Counted from the stretch's first letter, positions 28,796 to 37,746 are shown. The stretch: 64,000 bases of DNA from JAPLDB01 sp038230515 (GCA_038230515.1 JBBRND010000004.1:62001-126000), one strand, 5' to 3'. Numbers and translations: made by a program. The notes: generated by a model from the letters alone, not told the origin.

Positions 28796-29178
28796 AGAAT
28801 TTCAAGAGAAGCGGCAACGAACGTTGCCTTGTATTTCAGAAAAACAGTCGTTTTCTTTTGAAAATTTCCTGAGATGATGATCGAATTCTCTTCTTCCTTT
28901 ATAGGTAAAAGTTCTACATTCAGAGAAGGAACCAGAATCGGCTTAAGAATGGCAAGAAATTTTAATTGCGATGCCTGCGTCATTGTAAACTCCTTTTTGA
29001 AAATATGATTCAGAATTTCCTTTATCATCTGAACCATACACACACCCGGCACAACCGGGTTACCCGGGAAATGCCCTTTGAAAATTTCATGCGAAGCATT
29101 CAGTTCAATCGCAACTGTGTATTTGGCTTCTGTTTTCTCAACAGAAAGTATTTTAAAAAAATCATTCAGCAGAATCAT
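28792..29178 (-). CDS. Hotdog-fold 3-hydroxyacyl-ACP dehydratase (FabZ-like)
   Basis: 128 residues. The FabZ-type catalytic motif GHFPGNPVVPGV carries His36; the segment that normally holds the acidic partner reads GVCMVQMIKEIL. It probably removes water from 3-hydroxyacyl-ACP during polyene chain growth. It is the second dehydratase-like hotdog protein of the locus (the other is at 36073). It overlaps the lipoprotein gene upstream by 17 bp and the glycosyltransferase downstream by 4 bp, consistent with one operon. Confidence 0.85.
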   Translation of the reverse strand: MILLNDFFKILSVEKTEAKYTVAIELNASHEIFKGHFPGNPVVPGVCMVQMIKEILNHIFKKEFTMTQASQLKFLAILKPILVPSLNVELLPIKEEENSIIISGNFQKKTTVFLKYKATFVAASLEIL

Positions 29179-29830
29179 TATTGACTTTTTTGAGAAGTGT
29201 CATATCCAATTTCAACTTCAAAGAAGGATGTTCAATAGAAAATTTTTCCGGCAATGAATCTTTAAAAGAAGAAATGGTTACGATCACTTTTTTTGTTTTG
29301 CCTTTGTAGGATTCAATTTGAGTCAACGATTCTTGCTTAAGGTTGTAATAATAAAGATTGTTGACTCGCCCGTGCTGATAGTCAAAAACCTGCTCTTCCG
29401 CTTTAGCTGAAGAATACGATAGTGGAATTTCATGATTGAGGTTTCCCGAAAGAACAAGTCGCCAGTCTTTTTCGAAGAGATTCAGAATCGGTTTTCTGTT
29501 GAGGTATGAGATAACATTGTTCACGATGAATTTTTCTTTTGATATTTTTGCTTCAAGCAGCGTGTTACCGAAACTCGTCAACAAAACAATTTTGAAAACA
29601 GAATCATTGATCTCATTCACATAAGCGAGCGAACTGAATTCCTTGTCTTTGTATTTGATGTTGGTTTTGTAAACCAAACTCTCCTTAACTCCAGAACGAA
29701 ATAATTTCGTCTTGTCACTCGTGAAAGTTGCGCCTGCTTGCCCCAAGTCCTTGAACATCTTTGGCGTACAGGAATCAAGTAGTAGCCAGCTACTAATTAA
29801 GAATAAAAAGTTTTTCGGGAATGTCTGCAT
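29162..29830 (-). CDS. Putative outer-membrane lipoprotein of the pigment locus
   Basis: 222 residues beginning with a hydrophobic signal and a possible lipobox (LISSWLLLDSC, Cys21). The rest is mostly beta-rich without recognised motifs. It follows the LolA-like gene, overlapping it by 38 bp. Lipoproteins in this position of aryl-polyene loci (often annotated DUF3261 or LolB-like) are thought to work with the LolA-like carrier in bringing the product to the outer membrane. I assign that role by position only. Confidence 0.65.
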   Translation of the reverse strand: MQTFPKNFLFLISSWLLLDSCTPKMFKDLGQAGATFTSDKTKLFRSGVKESLVYKTNIKYKDKEFSSLAYVNEINDSVFKIVLLTSFGNTLLEAKISKEKFIVNNVISYLNRKPILNLFEKDWRLVLSGNLNHEIPLSYSSAKAEEQVFDYQHGRVNNLYYYNLKQESLTQIESYKGKTKKVIVTISSFKDSLPEKFSIEHPSLKLKLDMTLLKKVNNDSAE

Positions 29831-30434
29831 TCAGTTTTTTATTCTTGAAAACTATAACGGTGCTGTTTTGTGATGGCTCCATCATTTCAACTTTCGTTAC
29901 GGTGAAATCGGACTTGTCAAAATACAGGATGATCTTGCTGAGAAAATTTTTCATTGCAGAGTTAAGCGGAGTCATCTCTGCTACATTATTTTTTTCTGTT
30001 TCAAGAAAATGAAACGAGAACTTCTTGCTCTGAAAAATATTTCCGTTGATGCAGGTAATGAGGATGTCGTTTAGTTCAAGGAAAAGTTTGTTTGCATTTG
30101 CATCGTAGCTACTCACCTTGCCTTCGTCTTTCAGCATCACCTTTCCGTTGTTAAGGGCAATGATGTAACTGAACGGTTCGGAATATTCCCAACGCAGCTT
30201 ATCTTCTTTCTTGAAATACAGCAGGCCCTTGCTAACCACCTTATCATTGAGCATCTTCAGTTTTTTCTCCTGTACAAAATCGTTTTGAATAGAGGAGGTG
30301 GTTTTCGAAAATTGCTCAAGTCCCTTTTTGAATGCAACTGTATCAGTCATCGGCTTCAAAGCGGTTTGCGAAAAAGCAAAGGCAGGAAGCCACGTTATCA
30401 GCAAAGACAAAATATATTTTCTATACAGATTCAT
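29793..30434 (-). CDS. LolA-like outer-membrane lipoprotein carrier protein
   Basis: 213 residues with an N-terminal signal peptide (SLLITWLPAFAFSQ). The LolA-like half-barrel is suggested by SSIQNDFVQEKKLKMLNDKV, SKGLLYFKKEDKLRWEYSEP and PFSYIIALNNGKVML. A periplasmic carrier is a standard component of aryl-polyene / flexirubin loci and presumably shuttles a lipid-like intermediate. It is overlapped by the lipoprotein gene downstream and overlaps the deacetylase gene by 14 bp. Confidence 0.85.
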   Translation of the reverse strand: MNLYRKYILSLLITWLPAFAFSQTALKPMTDTVAFKKGLEQFSKTTSSIQNDFVQEKKLKMLNDKVVSKGLLYFKKEDKLRWEYSEPFSYIIALNNGKVMLKDEGKVSSYDANANKLFLELNDILITCINGNIFQSKKFSFHFLETEKNNVAEMTPLNSAMKNFLSKIILYFDKSDFTVTKVEMMEPSQNSTVIVFKNKKLNADIPEKLFILN

Positions 30435-31197
30435 ACGCTTTTATTTTAAACATCTCTTCAATACTAACCACCTTAAAATTTCTGTCTCTCGCATATTCCA
30501 GGATCTTCCTTACTACAATTTCAATGCCCGGAGTAGTGTCGTGCAACAAAATTACTGATCCGTTTTTGATACGGCTGAAAATACGGTTCATTAACTTATC
30601 GTGATCTTTAATCGTGGTGTCGTACGATCGAACACTCCAGCCAATAACAGAATACTTTTTTGCCTTCATCATTCTTGCAATGTTTGGAGTAGCAACACCA
30701 AATGGCGGGCGAAATAATTTGTTTTTCTTCCCTGTGATCTGAAAAATCAATTCGTCAGTTTTAGAAACATCTTCATCAAGCTTCTTCACAGAAAAGAAAT
30801 CAAAAAAATTATTGTGAGAAAATGAGTGGTTGCTCACAACGTGATCTTCATCTGCTATTCTTTTTACTATCGCTTCCTTGCCTTGAAAATTTTTTCCAAT
30901 GCAAAAGAAATTTCCTGTGGCCTTATATTCTTTAAGCGCATCAAGAATGGAATTCGTGTTTTCATGCGGACCATCATCAAACGTGATTGCGATTTGATTT
31001 TTACTGTTGCTCCCTGAACAAAATGCTTTTAGAAAAAAACCTGACTGAATAAAGTACGAACCCAAAAACAAAACGAAACTGTAAACAACTACAATTGCGA
31101 TATATCCCCAAACCGAAACATCATGATTAAAATCATAACCGATCAAGCTAAGAATTGCAATCACGAAAATAATCCGTGTGTTCCTGAAGTTCAGCAT
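30421..31197 (-). CDS. Polysaccharide deacetylase-family protein
   Basis: 258 residues. Two N-terminal hydrophobic segments precede a NodB-type domain: ITFDDGPHE (first motif, metal Asp), SNHSFSHNNF (HXXXH type) and RPPFGVATPN, ending with ILLHDTTPG. The family removes acetyl groups from sugars using a metal ion. Deacetylases of this kind recur in flexirubin-type loci; the substrate there is not known to me. It overlaps the ketosynthase-like gene upstream by 7 bp. Confidence 0.85.
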   Translation of the reverse strand: MLNFRNTRIIFVIAILSLIGYDFNHDVSVWGYIAIVVVYSFVLFLGSYFIQSGFFLKAFCSGSNSKNQIAITFDDGPHENTNSILDALKEYKATGNFFCIGKNFQGKEAIVKRIADEDHVVSNHSFSHNNFFDFFSVKKLDEDVSKTDELIFQITGKKNKLFRPPFGVATPNIARMMKAKKYSVIGWSVRSYDTTIKDHDKLMNRIFSRIKNGSVILLHDTTPGIEIVVRKILEYARDRNFKVVSIEEMFKIKAYESV

Positions 31198-32252
31198 TTC
31201 TCAAGAAGAATTAGAGAAAACTCCCTGCCTTTATACTGATTGAAAATTAAAATTCTGGTTAGTGAATTCGGTTTCATTGAATCATTCAGAAAAAAATATT
31301 CAGGCACTTGTTGTTGCTTTAACATCATTGCGCTTGACCAGCAAGCGAAAGCGGTTGATGTATGATAGTCACCACAAAGATGTTTGTAATAGCCAACGGA
31401 ATTCTCCTTGAATTCCTCCTCAATGAACTTCGTATAGATTTTGTCTCCGTGCGAGTCTCCGTTTAGTCCTACCAGGATAAAATCATTTGCTGAAATTTCA
31501 TTCTCAGTAAGAAATTTTCGAACTCGCCCCGAGATTTCATTTTCATCATCGGGGTTCGAGAAAGTGTGGAGTGCTGTAATCTTTGCAAGATTGTTTTTGT
31601 GTGTGGAATTATTCAAAAGAAAAAATGCAGAACCTTCTCCGGCAATTGTTCCGGCTGATGAAGAATTGAGAACAGAAGTATTGGCAATGTCCTCCTTTTT
31701 AATTCCACCAAGGCGTTTCAGAATTTTGAAACTTGTTTCAGTAACCTCATCAGTTGCCCCCACTAAAATATTTGCCTGAGAATGATCATTCAAAAACAAA
31801 ATCGAATCGAGCAATGAATTTTCAAATGACAGTCCGCGATGAGTATGAGTGAAATTATAATTATTGCATTGAAGAAGCAGCGCGATTTGTGCGGCCACAG
31901 TATTGTGTGTCGAGAAAATAAATGATGTAGGAGAAAGCGTCTGTTCATTGTTCACCAGCAATGACGCAAGAAATTTTTCCGAGTCCTCCATGCAACCCAA
32001 TCCTGTTCCTGCAATGATAGCATCGGGATTTTTTATTTCGGAATCCTTTAGACATTGAAGTGCGGAACAAACTCCCATCTTAATCAAGCGACTCATCCTT
32101 CGAGCCGAAGGAATATTCAGATGTACTTTGTAATCAGGTTCAATGGCAGTGAGTCTATTATCCGAATAAGATTTTATCTCGGCAGGCAACTCAGAAGAGC
32201 CAAAAGTTTGCTGTGGCGAAATACAGGAGGCCGCTCTAATAAAAATTTCCAT
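31191..32252 (-). CDS. Beta-ketoacyl synthase-like protein without active-site Cys (chain-length-factor type)
   Basis: About 353 residues from the ATG at 32252, one base past the stop of the upstream ketosynthase; a longer frame to 32300 would overlap that gene and is less likely. The fold-defining stretches are present (AIIAGTGLGCMEDSEKF; SSSAGTIAGEGSAFFLL), but where active enzymes have the nucleophilic Cys this protein reads NFTHTHRGLSFENS. Such cysteine-less partners pair with an active ketosynthase and set chain length. The adjacent KAS at 32254 is the obvious partner. Confidence 0.8.
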   Translation of the reverse strand: MEIFIRAASCISPQQTFGSSELPAEIKSYSDNRLTAIEPDYKVHLNIPSARRMSRLIKMGVCSALQCLKDSEIKNPDAIIAGTGLGCMEDSEKFLASLLVNNEQTLSPTSFIFSTHNTVAAQIALLLQCNNYNFTHTHRGLSFENSLLDSILFLNDHSQANILVGATDEVTETSFKILKRLGGIKKEDIANTSVLNSSSAGTIAGEGSAFFLLNNSTHKNNLAKITALHTFSNPDDENEISGRVRKFLTENEISANDFILVGLNGDSHGDKIYTKFIEEEFKENSVGYYKHLCGDYHTSTAFACWSSAMMLKQQQVPEYFFLNDSMKPNSLTRILIFNQYKGREFSLILLEKC

Positions 32253-32253
32253 A

Positions 32254-33459
32254 TCAGATTTTTGAAAAGAGTAACGAAGAATTATTTCCTCCAAAACCAA
32301 ATGAGTTGGAAAGAACGTACTTCAGTTTAATTTGCCTCTTCAATTCTGTTACCGGACTGAAATCAAATTCTTTCATATTCGTATCGTATCGTAAGTTCGG
32401 AAAGATCAATCCGTGTTTGATAGCAAGCAATGAAAGTACTGCTTCAATTCCTCCCGCTGCCGCGAGCGTATGACCTGTGAAAGCCTTGGTAGAACTGAAT
32501 GGAGGAATCTTTGCTCCGAAAATTTTATTGATTGCTGTTTCTTCTGTTAGATCATTGTTCGGAGTTCCTGTTCCGTGAGCGTTGATGTAATCAATCTGAT
32601 CAGGAGAAAGATTCGCCATCTCAATTGTTTGTGTCATCGCCATGATGGCACCTTTTGCGTCTGGAGAAGAAGCGGTTTGGTGATAGGCATCATTGGTATT
32701 TGCATATCCTGTAAGTTCTCCGAAAATTTCTTTGCTGTCAAGTCCCGGATTTCTTTCTGATTCAAGCACAATATATCCTGCGCCCTCACCCATGTTCAGC
32801 CCTCTGCGGTTTTCGTCAAACGGTTGACAAAATTGTTTGTCAAGTATCATTAGGGAATTAAATCCGTTCAATGTAAAGCGCGACAATGCATCTGTTCCAC
32901 CTGCAACAACACGATCAAGCAACCCATGCTTGATCATTTTTGCTCCGAGCATAATTGCATTTGCAGAGGAAGAACACGCAGTACTAATTGTGTCCACATA
33001 ATCTTTAATACCAATTTGCAATGCAATTGCATCTGTGCTTTCTCCGCAATCGTGAGTTATTGCATCATGCAACCGACCGAGCGAATTGTCCTTTGAAAAC
33101 TCTTCGTAAAAAATTTCTGTGCGATCCATTCCTCCCACGCTTGTGGCAGAAATAAATCCCGTTCTCAATTCTTTTATGTTCTCAATCTTTGCTGATACAA
33201 GCGCCTGCCGCGCGGCTATCATTCCAAGCAAGGTAGTGCGAGAGTAAAATTTGTCTTTGGGAAGTTGAGCGAGCGAACGCAACTGCTCGTTTGTTTTTTT
33301 AACTTCAGCAGCAGGGTGTGTCTCGCTTAATGCGGTTTTAAGAATGGAAATTTTTTCAACGCCCGTCTTCGATAGTAAAAGAGATTGCAGGGTTTCATCA
33401 ACGGTATTCCCGATGGCCGAAATAATTCCAATTCCTGAAATGAAAACTTTGTCAGCCAT
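32254..33459 (-). CDS. Beta-ketoacyl-ACP synthase II-like (condensing subunit)
   Basis: 401 residues with a complete catalytic set: nucleophile in STACSSS (Cys162), NAHGTGTPNND (first His) and KAFTGHTLAAAGG (second His). It condenses malonyl-ACP with the growing acyl chain. Its downstream neighbour is the cysteine-less homologue, suggesting a KAS/CLF heterodimer like those of type II polyketide and aryl-polyene systems. The ACP gene lies 33 bp upstream. Confidence 0.92.
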   Translation of the reverse strand: MADKVFISGIGIISAIGNTVDETLQSLLLSKTGVEKISILKTALSETHPAAEVKKTNEQLRSLAQLPKDKFYSRTTLLGMIAARQALVSAKIENIKELRTGFISATSVGGMDRTEIFYEEFSKDNSLGRLHDAITHDCGESTDAIALQIGIKDYVDTISTACSSSANAIMLGAKMIKHGLLDRVVAGGTDALSRFTLNGFNSLMILDKQFCQPFDENRRGLNMGEGAGYIVLESERNPGLDSKEIFGELTGYANTNDAYHQTASSPDAKGAIMAMTQTIEMANLSPDQIDYINAHGTGTPNNDLTEETAINKIFGAKIPPFSSTKAFTGHTLAAAGGIEAVLSLLAIKHGLIFPNLRYDTNMKEFDFSPVTELKRQIKLKYVLSNSFGFGGNNSSLLFSKI

Positions 33460-33492
33460 AGGAGAACAAGGAACAAAAACCTTCGGTCGGAT

Positions 33493-33747
33493 TTACTTTT
33501 TCTTCGATTGAATAAATTCAGCCATTGACTTTACTGAGTGAAAAACCGTTTTGCCGTCTTCAGGAGTATCAAGTTTGAGTCCGTAATTTTTTTCAAGCAG
33601 TACTATCAGTTCGAGCGCATCAATGGAATCAAGCCCAAGCCCATCAGCAAAAAGCGGGGCATCGGCTTTAATGTCGTCAGGCGTTTTATCTTCGAGATTC
33701 AATTGACTGATTATTTCTGTCTTCAGTTTCGAAATAAGTTCTTCCAT
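33493..33747 (-). CDS. Acyl carrier protein (first of two in the locus)
   Basis: 84 residues, acidic. The phosphopantetheine attachment motif is LGLDSIDALEL with Ser41. It carries the growing chain for the ketosynthases encoded around it. The DSID motif differs from the DSLD of the second ACP (37459), so the two may be dedicated to different steps. Confidence 0.92.
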   Translation of the reverse strand: MEELISKLKTEIISQLNLEDKTPDDIKADAPLFADGLGLDSIDALELIVLLEKNYGLKLDTPEDGKTVFHSVKSMAEFIQSKKK

Positions 33748-33760
33748 AGTTATGAATTCT

Positions 33761-34384
33761 TTAGAGCGCGTAAATTTCGTTTAATTTTTCTTTCAACAAA
33801 CGCTTTGTTTCACTTTCAGTTTTCTCAACTAAAAACAATACTGCCTCCCATTCCGTTTCATTTATTTCCACCCAGCCGGTTATTAAACATTTGGCTTTTC
33901 CTGATGAGAGAATATTCTCAGCGTACTCTGCCAAGAGATCAGCATCAAATTCTTCTGAAATAAAAAAAGCATTCTCTCCAAGAAATTTGTGACGGATGCA
34001 AATCTCCCCTATCATAATATTCGGCAGCGTGTACACGAACACAGCAGGGCTTGGAAAATAATTTGACTTGTCTTCGACAGAGTTGTAGTAAGTTTTATCT
34101 GTGTCAAGAGATGAACTTGCATTTGAAAACACCAATGCAATTTCATCGGACTTATAATTAAGTGAGTGGCCCTTCAATACTAACTCTGTGGTTGCGAATG
34201 CAAGCTTGCAAAGATTATCCATCTTGTAAAATTTAGGGTAATTGCACTTCAGTTGTTTGTAAAGCTCTTTGATGAAAGGTAGTACATCAGCATCTTTCTG
34301 CTCGAAGAAAACAGTGCCATCGTGAACAGCAGTATTACCGCGCATCACAACCCACGATGTAATATGAAGATTTTTAGTGCTCAT
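33761..34384 (-). CDS. Short ketosynthase-like protein (3-oxoacyl-ACP synthase N-terminal type)
   Basis: 207 residues, about half of a normal KAS. It carries recognisable thiolase-fold segments (DEIALVFSNASSSLDTDKTY; FPSPAVFVYTLPNIMIGEIC) but no Cys-His-His catalytic set; the position equivalent to the nucleophile falls in FVYTLPNIM. Short proteins of this sort are a fixed member of aryl-polyene loci. It may be a structural or regulatory partner of the ketosynthase encoded just upstream, with which it overlaps by 11 bp. Not a truncated pseudogene as far as I can see. Confidence 0.7.
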   Translation of the reverse strand: MSTKNLHITSWVVMRGNTAVHDGTVFFEQKDADVLPFIKELYKQLKCNYPKFYKMDNLCKLAFATTELVLKGHSLNYKSDEIALVFSNASSSLDTDKTYYNSVEDKSNYFPSPAVFVYTLPNIMIGEICIRHKFLGENAFFISEEFDADLLAEYAENILSSGKAKCLITGWVEINETEWEAVLFLVEKTESETKRLLKEKLNEIYAL

Positions 34385-35543
34385 GTTTTCTTAGAATCAT
34401 TGCAGCATTGCAGCCGCCAAAACCCGATGCTACTTTTAAAGATGTGCGGATTTTTTTTTCGGAATTCTCAGCAATCACATTGACGGCTTTGGAAACACCG
34501 AGCGTTGAATAGCCCAATGATTTTATCAGCAAATTGTTTTTCATTGCAAGCGAGGTGAGCACGGTTTCCAATACTCCGGCAGCTCCCAGCGTGTGACCGT
34601 AATATCCTTTGAAACTGTTGAGGGGAACATGACCAAGATTGGTTCTTGAAAAAGCGATGGCTTCCATCTCATCATTGTAAGGTGTTGCGGTCCCATGGGC
34701 AGAAATAAAATCTATTTCGTTTGCAGAAATTTTATTTTGTGAGAAGACATGTTGAATTGCATTCACCAGTCCCTCGCCAGTGCGTGACGGACCCGAGATG
34801 TGATTTGCATCGTTGCTGGTGGCGCCTCCGATTACCTCTATCACTTCATTTGTTTGAATGGCTTGAGATGGTTCGAGATGGCTTGACAATACTACAGTTG
34901 CGCATGCTTCCCCAAGTGAGATTCCGTTTCGTGACTGATCGAACGGCTTGCATGGCTCACCGCTGATGGCGAGGAACGATTGAAAGCCACTCACCACAAA
35001 CTCAGTGAGCGCATCCATTCCGCAAACGATCGCGTTCTTAAATTTTCCTCTTTTCAAAAGTGCAGAAGTATAAATGATTGCCACCACTCCAGAGATGCAT
35101 GCATTTGAAATGACAACAGGTTTGTTTTTGTTTCCGAAATACTCTGCAACTACCTGTGCAGTTTTCCAAAGCTGAATGCGTGAACTGTCAAATTCATTTG
35201 TAAATTTAGGGTTCAACAGCTCAATGTTTCCTTTGGTGGTGGAGAAAACGAAAACGGTATCCGCGCCTGAGGGATCAATGCCTGCGCGCTTTACCGCATC
35301 AGCGATGGAGAGCAGCATCATTTTTTCAAGCCGCGTGTAAGCAGCAGAAACGTTCAGCTTTTGAAATTCTTTTTCAAGAAACCCGTCATCCACCTGCGCT
35401 CCGCTGAAGGGAACCGGAATGTATTTCAGGTCGTGAATTGTTTTCACTCCCGTTTTATTTTCAGAAACGTTTTTGAAATTCTCCTCAGCCGTAAATCCCA
35501 GCGGGCTTACGATGTTCTCACTGATAATGTATGCAGCACTCAT
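34374..35543 (-). CDS. Beta-ketoacyl-ACP synthase (FabF-like), second condensing enzyme
   Basis: 389 residues. Catalytic residues are visible: SNACISG (Cys149), SAHGTATPYNDEME (His) and YYGHTLGAAG (His). It is one of three complete ketosynthases in the locus (others at 32254 and 39583) and may initiate or extend the aryl-polyene chain. It lies 19 bp downstream of the thioesterase gene. Confidence 0.9.
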   Translation of the reverse strand: MSAAYIISENIVSPLGFTAEENFKNVSENKTGVKTIHDLKYIPVPFSGAQVDDGFLEKEFQKLNVSAAYTRLEKMMLLSIADAVKRAGIDPSGADTVFVFSTTKGNIELLNPKFTNEFDSSRIQLWKTAQVVAEYFGNKNKPVVISNACISGVVAIIYTSALLKRGKFKNAIVCGMDALTEFVVSGFQSFLAISGEPCKPFDQSRNGISLGEACATVVLSSHLEPSQAIQTNEVIEVIGGATSNDANHISGPSRTGEGLVNAIQHVFSQNKISANEIDFISAHGTATPYNDEMEAIAFSRTNLGHVPLNSFKGYYGHTLGAAGVLETVLTSLAMKNNLLIKSLGYSTLGVSKAVNVIAENSEKKIRTSLKVASGFGGCNAAMILRKHEH

Positions 35544-35562
35544 CCAGTTAGAAAAAGTTCAC

Positions 35563-36000
35563 CTATACAGCATGTTTCTTTTTCCACTCCAGGTAAAACT
35601 CAGGATTGGTAAGCAAGAGCTCGCCCTTGAGATCAAGAAAAACCTGGATGGAATTGGCGGTCGCAATAATTTCGTTCTGCCTTTTTGCATTCATGACTTT
35701 GTACGCGAAAATAATTTTTGCCGCATCGTCATGCACGTATTTTGTTTCAATCAAAATGCTTTCTCCGTAACGCAGTGCCTTCTTGTATTTGATGTCTATT
35801 TCTACAAGTGGCGCAGCGAATCCCTGCTTGTAAATATCCATGTAACCGATGCCGTACTTGGCACCAAAAGCTTCGCGACCATCTTCCAGATATTTCAGGT
35901 AGTTACCGTGCCAAACAATGCCCATGGGATCGGTTTCGGAGAAGCGTATGTTTACTTCTACCGTTTCGGTGAGCTCTGTGATGTTTAGTTTTTCTTTCAC
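35563..36000 (-). CDS. Acyl-CoA/ACP thioesterase (4HBT, YbgC-like)
   Basis: 145 residues of hotdog fold with the 4-hydroxybenzoyl-CoA thioesterase signature: RFSETDPMGIVWHGNYLKYL, where the Asp in ETDPMG is the usual catalytic residue. A thioesterase accompanies aryl-polyene loci and probably hydrolyses stalled or finished acyl-ACP. It is preceded by a 72-bp gap and followed closely by a ketosynthase. Confidence 0.88.
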   Translation of the reverse strand: MKEKLNITELTETVEVNIRFSETDPMGIVWHGNYLKYLEDGREAFGAKYGIGYMDIYKQGFAAPLVEIDIKYKKALRYGESILIETKYVHDDAAKIIFAYKVMNAKRQNEIIATANSIQVFLDLKGELLLTNPEFYLEWKKKHAV

Positions 36001-36072
36001 GCTGAATTTTTAGGTTGCTGTTAAAACGGATGTGAAAGTAGCAAAAAGAAAAGAGGAGCATAAGAAGAAAAA

Positions 36073-36519
36073 TCAATTCGCAATACTAACATCAAGCAAA
36101 AATATTTTCATCTCGCAGAAAGCAACTTCATTTCCGTTGCATGAAATTATTGCTTTGATCACAGAAGCATTCATTACTTCAGCAACCACAGAAATTTCGG
36201 TGATGAGAAGTTCGTTCACTTGCGGGAGTTTTACTAATTGAAAATCTTTTATTGCGCCTATGAACCCTACAGGAATGGGTTTGTTTTGTTGCTTAAAAAA
36301 ATAGCCGGTGCCAGCGGCAGCAGTTTGCGCCATGTTTTCTATTAATCCCGGCTCGGTAAAGAACCCGTTTTGCGAAAAAATATTTTCGGCTTTGGGTTGA
36401 AATCCCGTGCGGACATATTTTTCCTCACAATCATAAAGGCAATCCACCATTACGAAAGGTGCGCGCTGCGGAATGCAGTTTATCAGTTCATCCCCTTGTG
36501 CTAAAATTTCACGAGTCAT
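36073..36519 (-). CDS. Hotdog-fold 3-hydroxyacyl-ACP dehydratase-like protein
   Basis: 148 residues. N-terminal CIPQRAPFVMVDCLYDCEE and central GLIENMAQTAAAGTGYFF are typical of the FabA/FabZ-like dehydratases called ApeP in aryl-polyene loci; the Glu in IENMAQ is the expected catalytic residue. Together with the protein at 28792 it supplies the dehydration steps that build the conjugated chain. It lies 48 bp after the acyltransferase gene. Confidence 0.8.
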   Translation of the reverse strand: MTREILAQGDELINCIPQRAPFVMVDCLYDCEEKYVRTGFQPKAENIFSQNGFFTEPGLIENMAQTAAAGTGYFFKQQNKPIPVGFIGAIKDFQLVKLPQVNELLITEISVVAEVMNASVIKAIISCNGNEVAFCEMKIFLLDVSIAN

Positions 36520-36567
36520 TTTTTGATTGTGCTTTTTGTATTTTACTTCGTTCGCAATACTTCATAC

Positions 36568-37452
36568 TTAGTACTTCTTTTCTCTTCCTTCTTCCCAAAA
36601 ATTATAAAAGTTGAACCACTGTGTAGGGTATTGTCTTACTTTTTCTTCGAGCGTAGAAACATATTCTTTCAAAATTTCCTCCGGGCTTTTGTCGCTTACT
36701 TTAGGTTTAGTGGCTGAGTAGTGATAATGAGATGACGATTCTTTCACAGCATACACAAAGGTATAAGGTGTTTTCAACTTGTGCGCAATCTGAAATGCAC
36801 CTGCCGGAAACAATGCTTTCTCTCCGAAAAATTCTGCTTCAAAAGTTTTTGTTCCTTCTGTGAAACGATCACCATGTATGCAGATAAATTCGTTTCGTTG
36901 AATGGCTCCTGAAATTTGGAAGATGTGTGACATGTCCTGTTTGATGGCAATGATGTTGTAATTGGGCGCGCCTGAAAATTTATCCATGTACTTTTTAATT
37001 TGCTCCACCTCTCCTTCAAAAAGAACAATGTTGATTTTCGTCTCAATACGCTTCAGCATGTTGCCCGCCATGTCCCAGTTGCCGAGGTGACCGCTTATCA
37101 ACACTCCTCCCCGACCGCCTATTGCCATCTCATGCAAATATTCTTCTCCGTCAAAATCAAATGTGAAATTGGTTTTCACTCCTGCCATGGCTGCAAACTT
37201 GTCGAGAATTGAAACACCCAGATTGTAATAGTTGGTGTAAATAGAAGCAATGCTTTTGAAAAAAGAAAAATTCAACTTCTTTTTGTAAAAGTGCCACGAT
37301 GATTTAAATGTTTTGAAGGAAAAGATCAGGTAGTACGAAGCAACAAAACGCAAAATGAAATACGCAAGTCGAAGCCCATGCAGTTTGAGAATAAAAACAA
37401 AAATTTTGTAGCCCAGAAGATTGCCTTGTGACTTACCTTTCCAGGAAGGCAT
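36568..37452 (-). CDS. Lipid A biosynthesis-type lauroyl acyltransferase family protein
   Basis: 294 residues of the LpxL/HtrB family. The HX4D motif is GHLGNWD within GRGGVLISGHLGNWDMAGNM; a conserved block FICIHGDRFTEGTKTFEAEF follows. These enzymes move acyl groups from ACP to a lipid acceptor at the inner membrane. In pigment loci a homologue is usual and may attach the aryl-polyene acyl chain to a lipid; that is an inference. It starts 6 bp after the stop of ACP 2. Confidence 0.88.
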   Translation of the reverse strand: MPSWKGKSQGNLLGYKIFVFILKLHGLRLAYFILRFVASYYLIFSFKTFKSSWHFYKKKLNFSFFKSIASIYTNYYNLGVSILDKFAAMAGVKTNFTFDFDGEEYLHEMAIGGRGGVLISGHLGNWDMAGNMLKRIETKINIVLFEGEVEQIKKYMDKFSGAPNYNIIAIKQDMSHIFQISGAIQRNEFICIHGDRFTEGTKTFEAEFFGEKALFPAGAFQIAHKLKTPYTFVYAVKESSSHYHYSATKPKVSDKSPEEILKEYVSTLEEKVRQYPTQWFNFYNFWEEGREKKY

Positions 37453-37458
37453 AATGCG

Positions 37459-37710
37459 TTAGTTTGCGCTCACCTTCGAAGCGATGTAGTCGTAAAAATC
37501 CCGGAAGGTTTTTATGTTCACGAAATCTTCGCCCTTTACTTTGAAACCGAAATTGCTTTCAATTACAACCACAAGGTCAACGTAATCCAAACTGTCTAAG
37601 TTCAAAGTCTCTTTAAGATTTGCATCAGGAGTTATTGACTCGGGCTCTACTTCAAACTCCTCCACCAGAAAAGCGTTTATTTTAGTTACAATTTCGTCTG
37701 TAGCTGTCAT
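37459..37710 (-). CDS. Acyl carrier protein (second of two in the locus)
   Basis: 83 residues, acidic, with the attachment motif LNLDSLDYVDL (Ser40). It is the promoter-proximal gene of the main pigment operon: a TAGGTTTG box lies about 28 bp upstream of the ATG. It could carry the 4-coumaroyl starter or the chain donor for the acyltransferase encoded next to it. Confidence 0.92.
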   Translation of the reverse strand: MTATDEIVTKINAFLVEEFEVEPESITPDANLKETLNLDSLDYVDLVVVIESNFGFKVKGEDFVNIKTFRDFYDYIASKVSAN

Positions 37711-37738
37711 TTCAATAATAATTGTGTTGATTGGGACG

Positions 37739-37746
37739 CAAACCTA
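37739..37746 (-). promoter_or_regulatory. Bacteroidota-type -7 promoter box upstream of the main pigment operon
   Basis: On the minus strand TAGGTTTG matches the phylum consensus TAnnTTTG exactly. It lies 28 bp before the ACP ATG at 37710. The -33 region is only weakly conserved (AATGG), so this is a moderate prediction. Confidence 0.5.

Noticed and set aside
31191..32300. Longer start of the CLF-type ketosynthase at 32300
   Set aside because: It would overlap the upstream KAS by about 47 bp. The ATG at 32252 is one base past that stop and gives the normal N-terminus.
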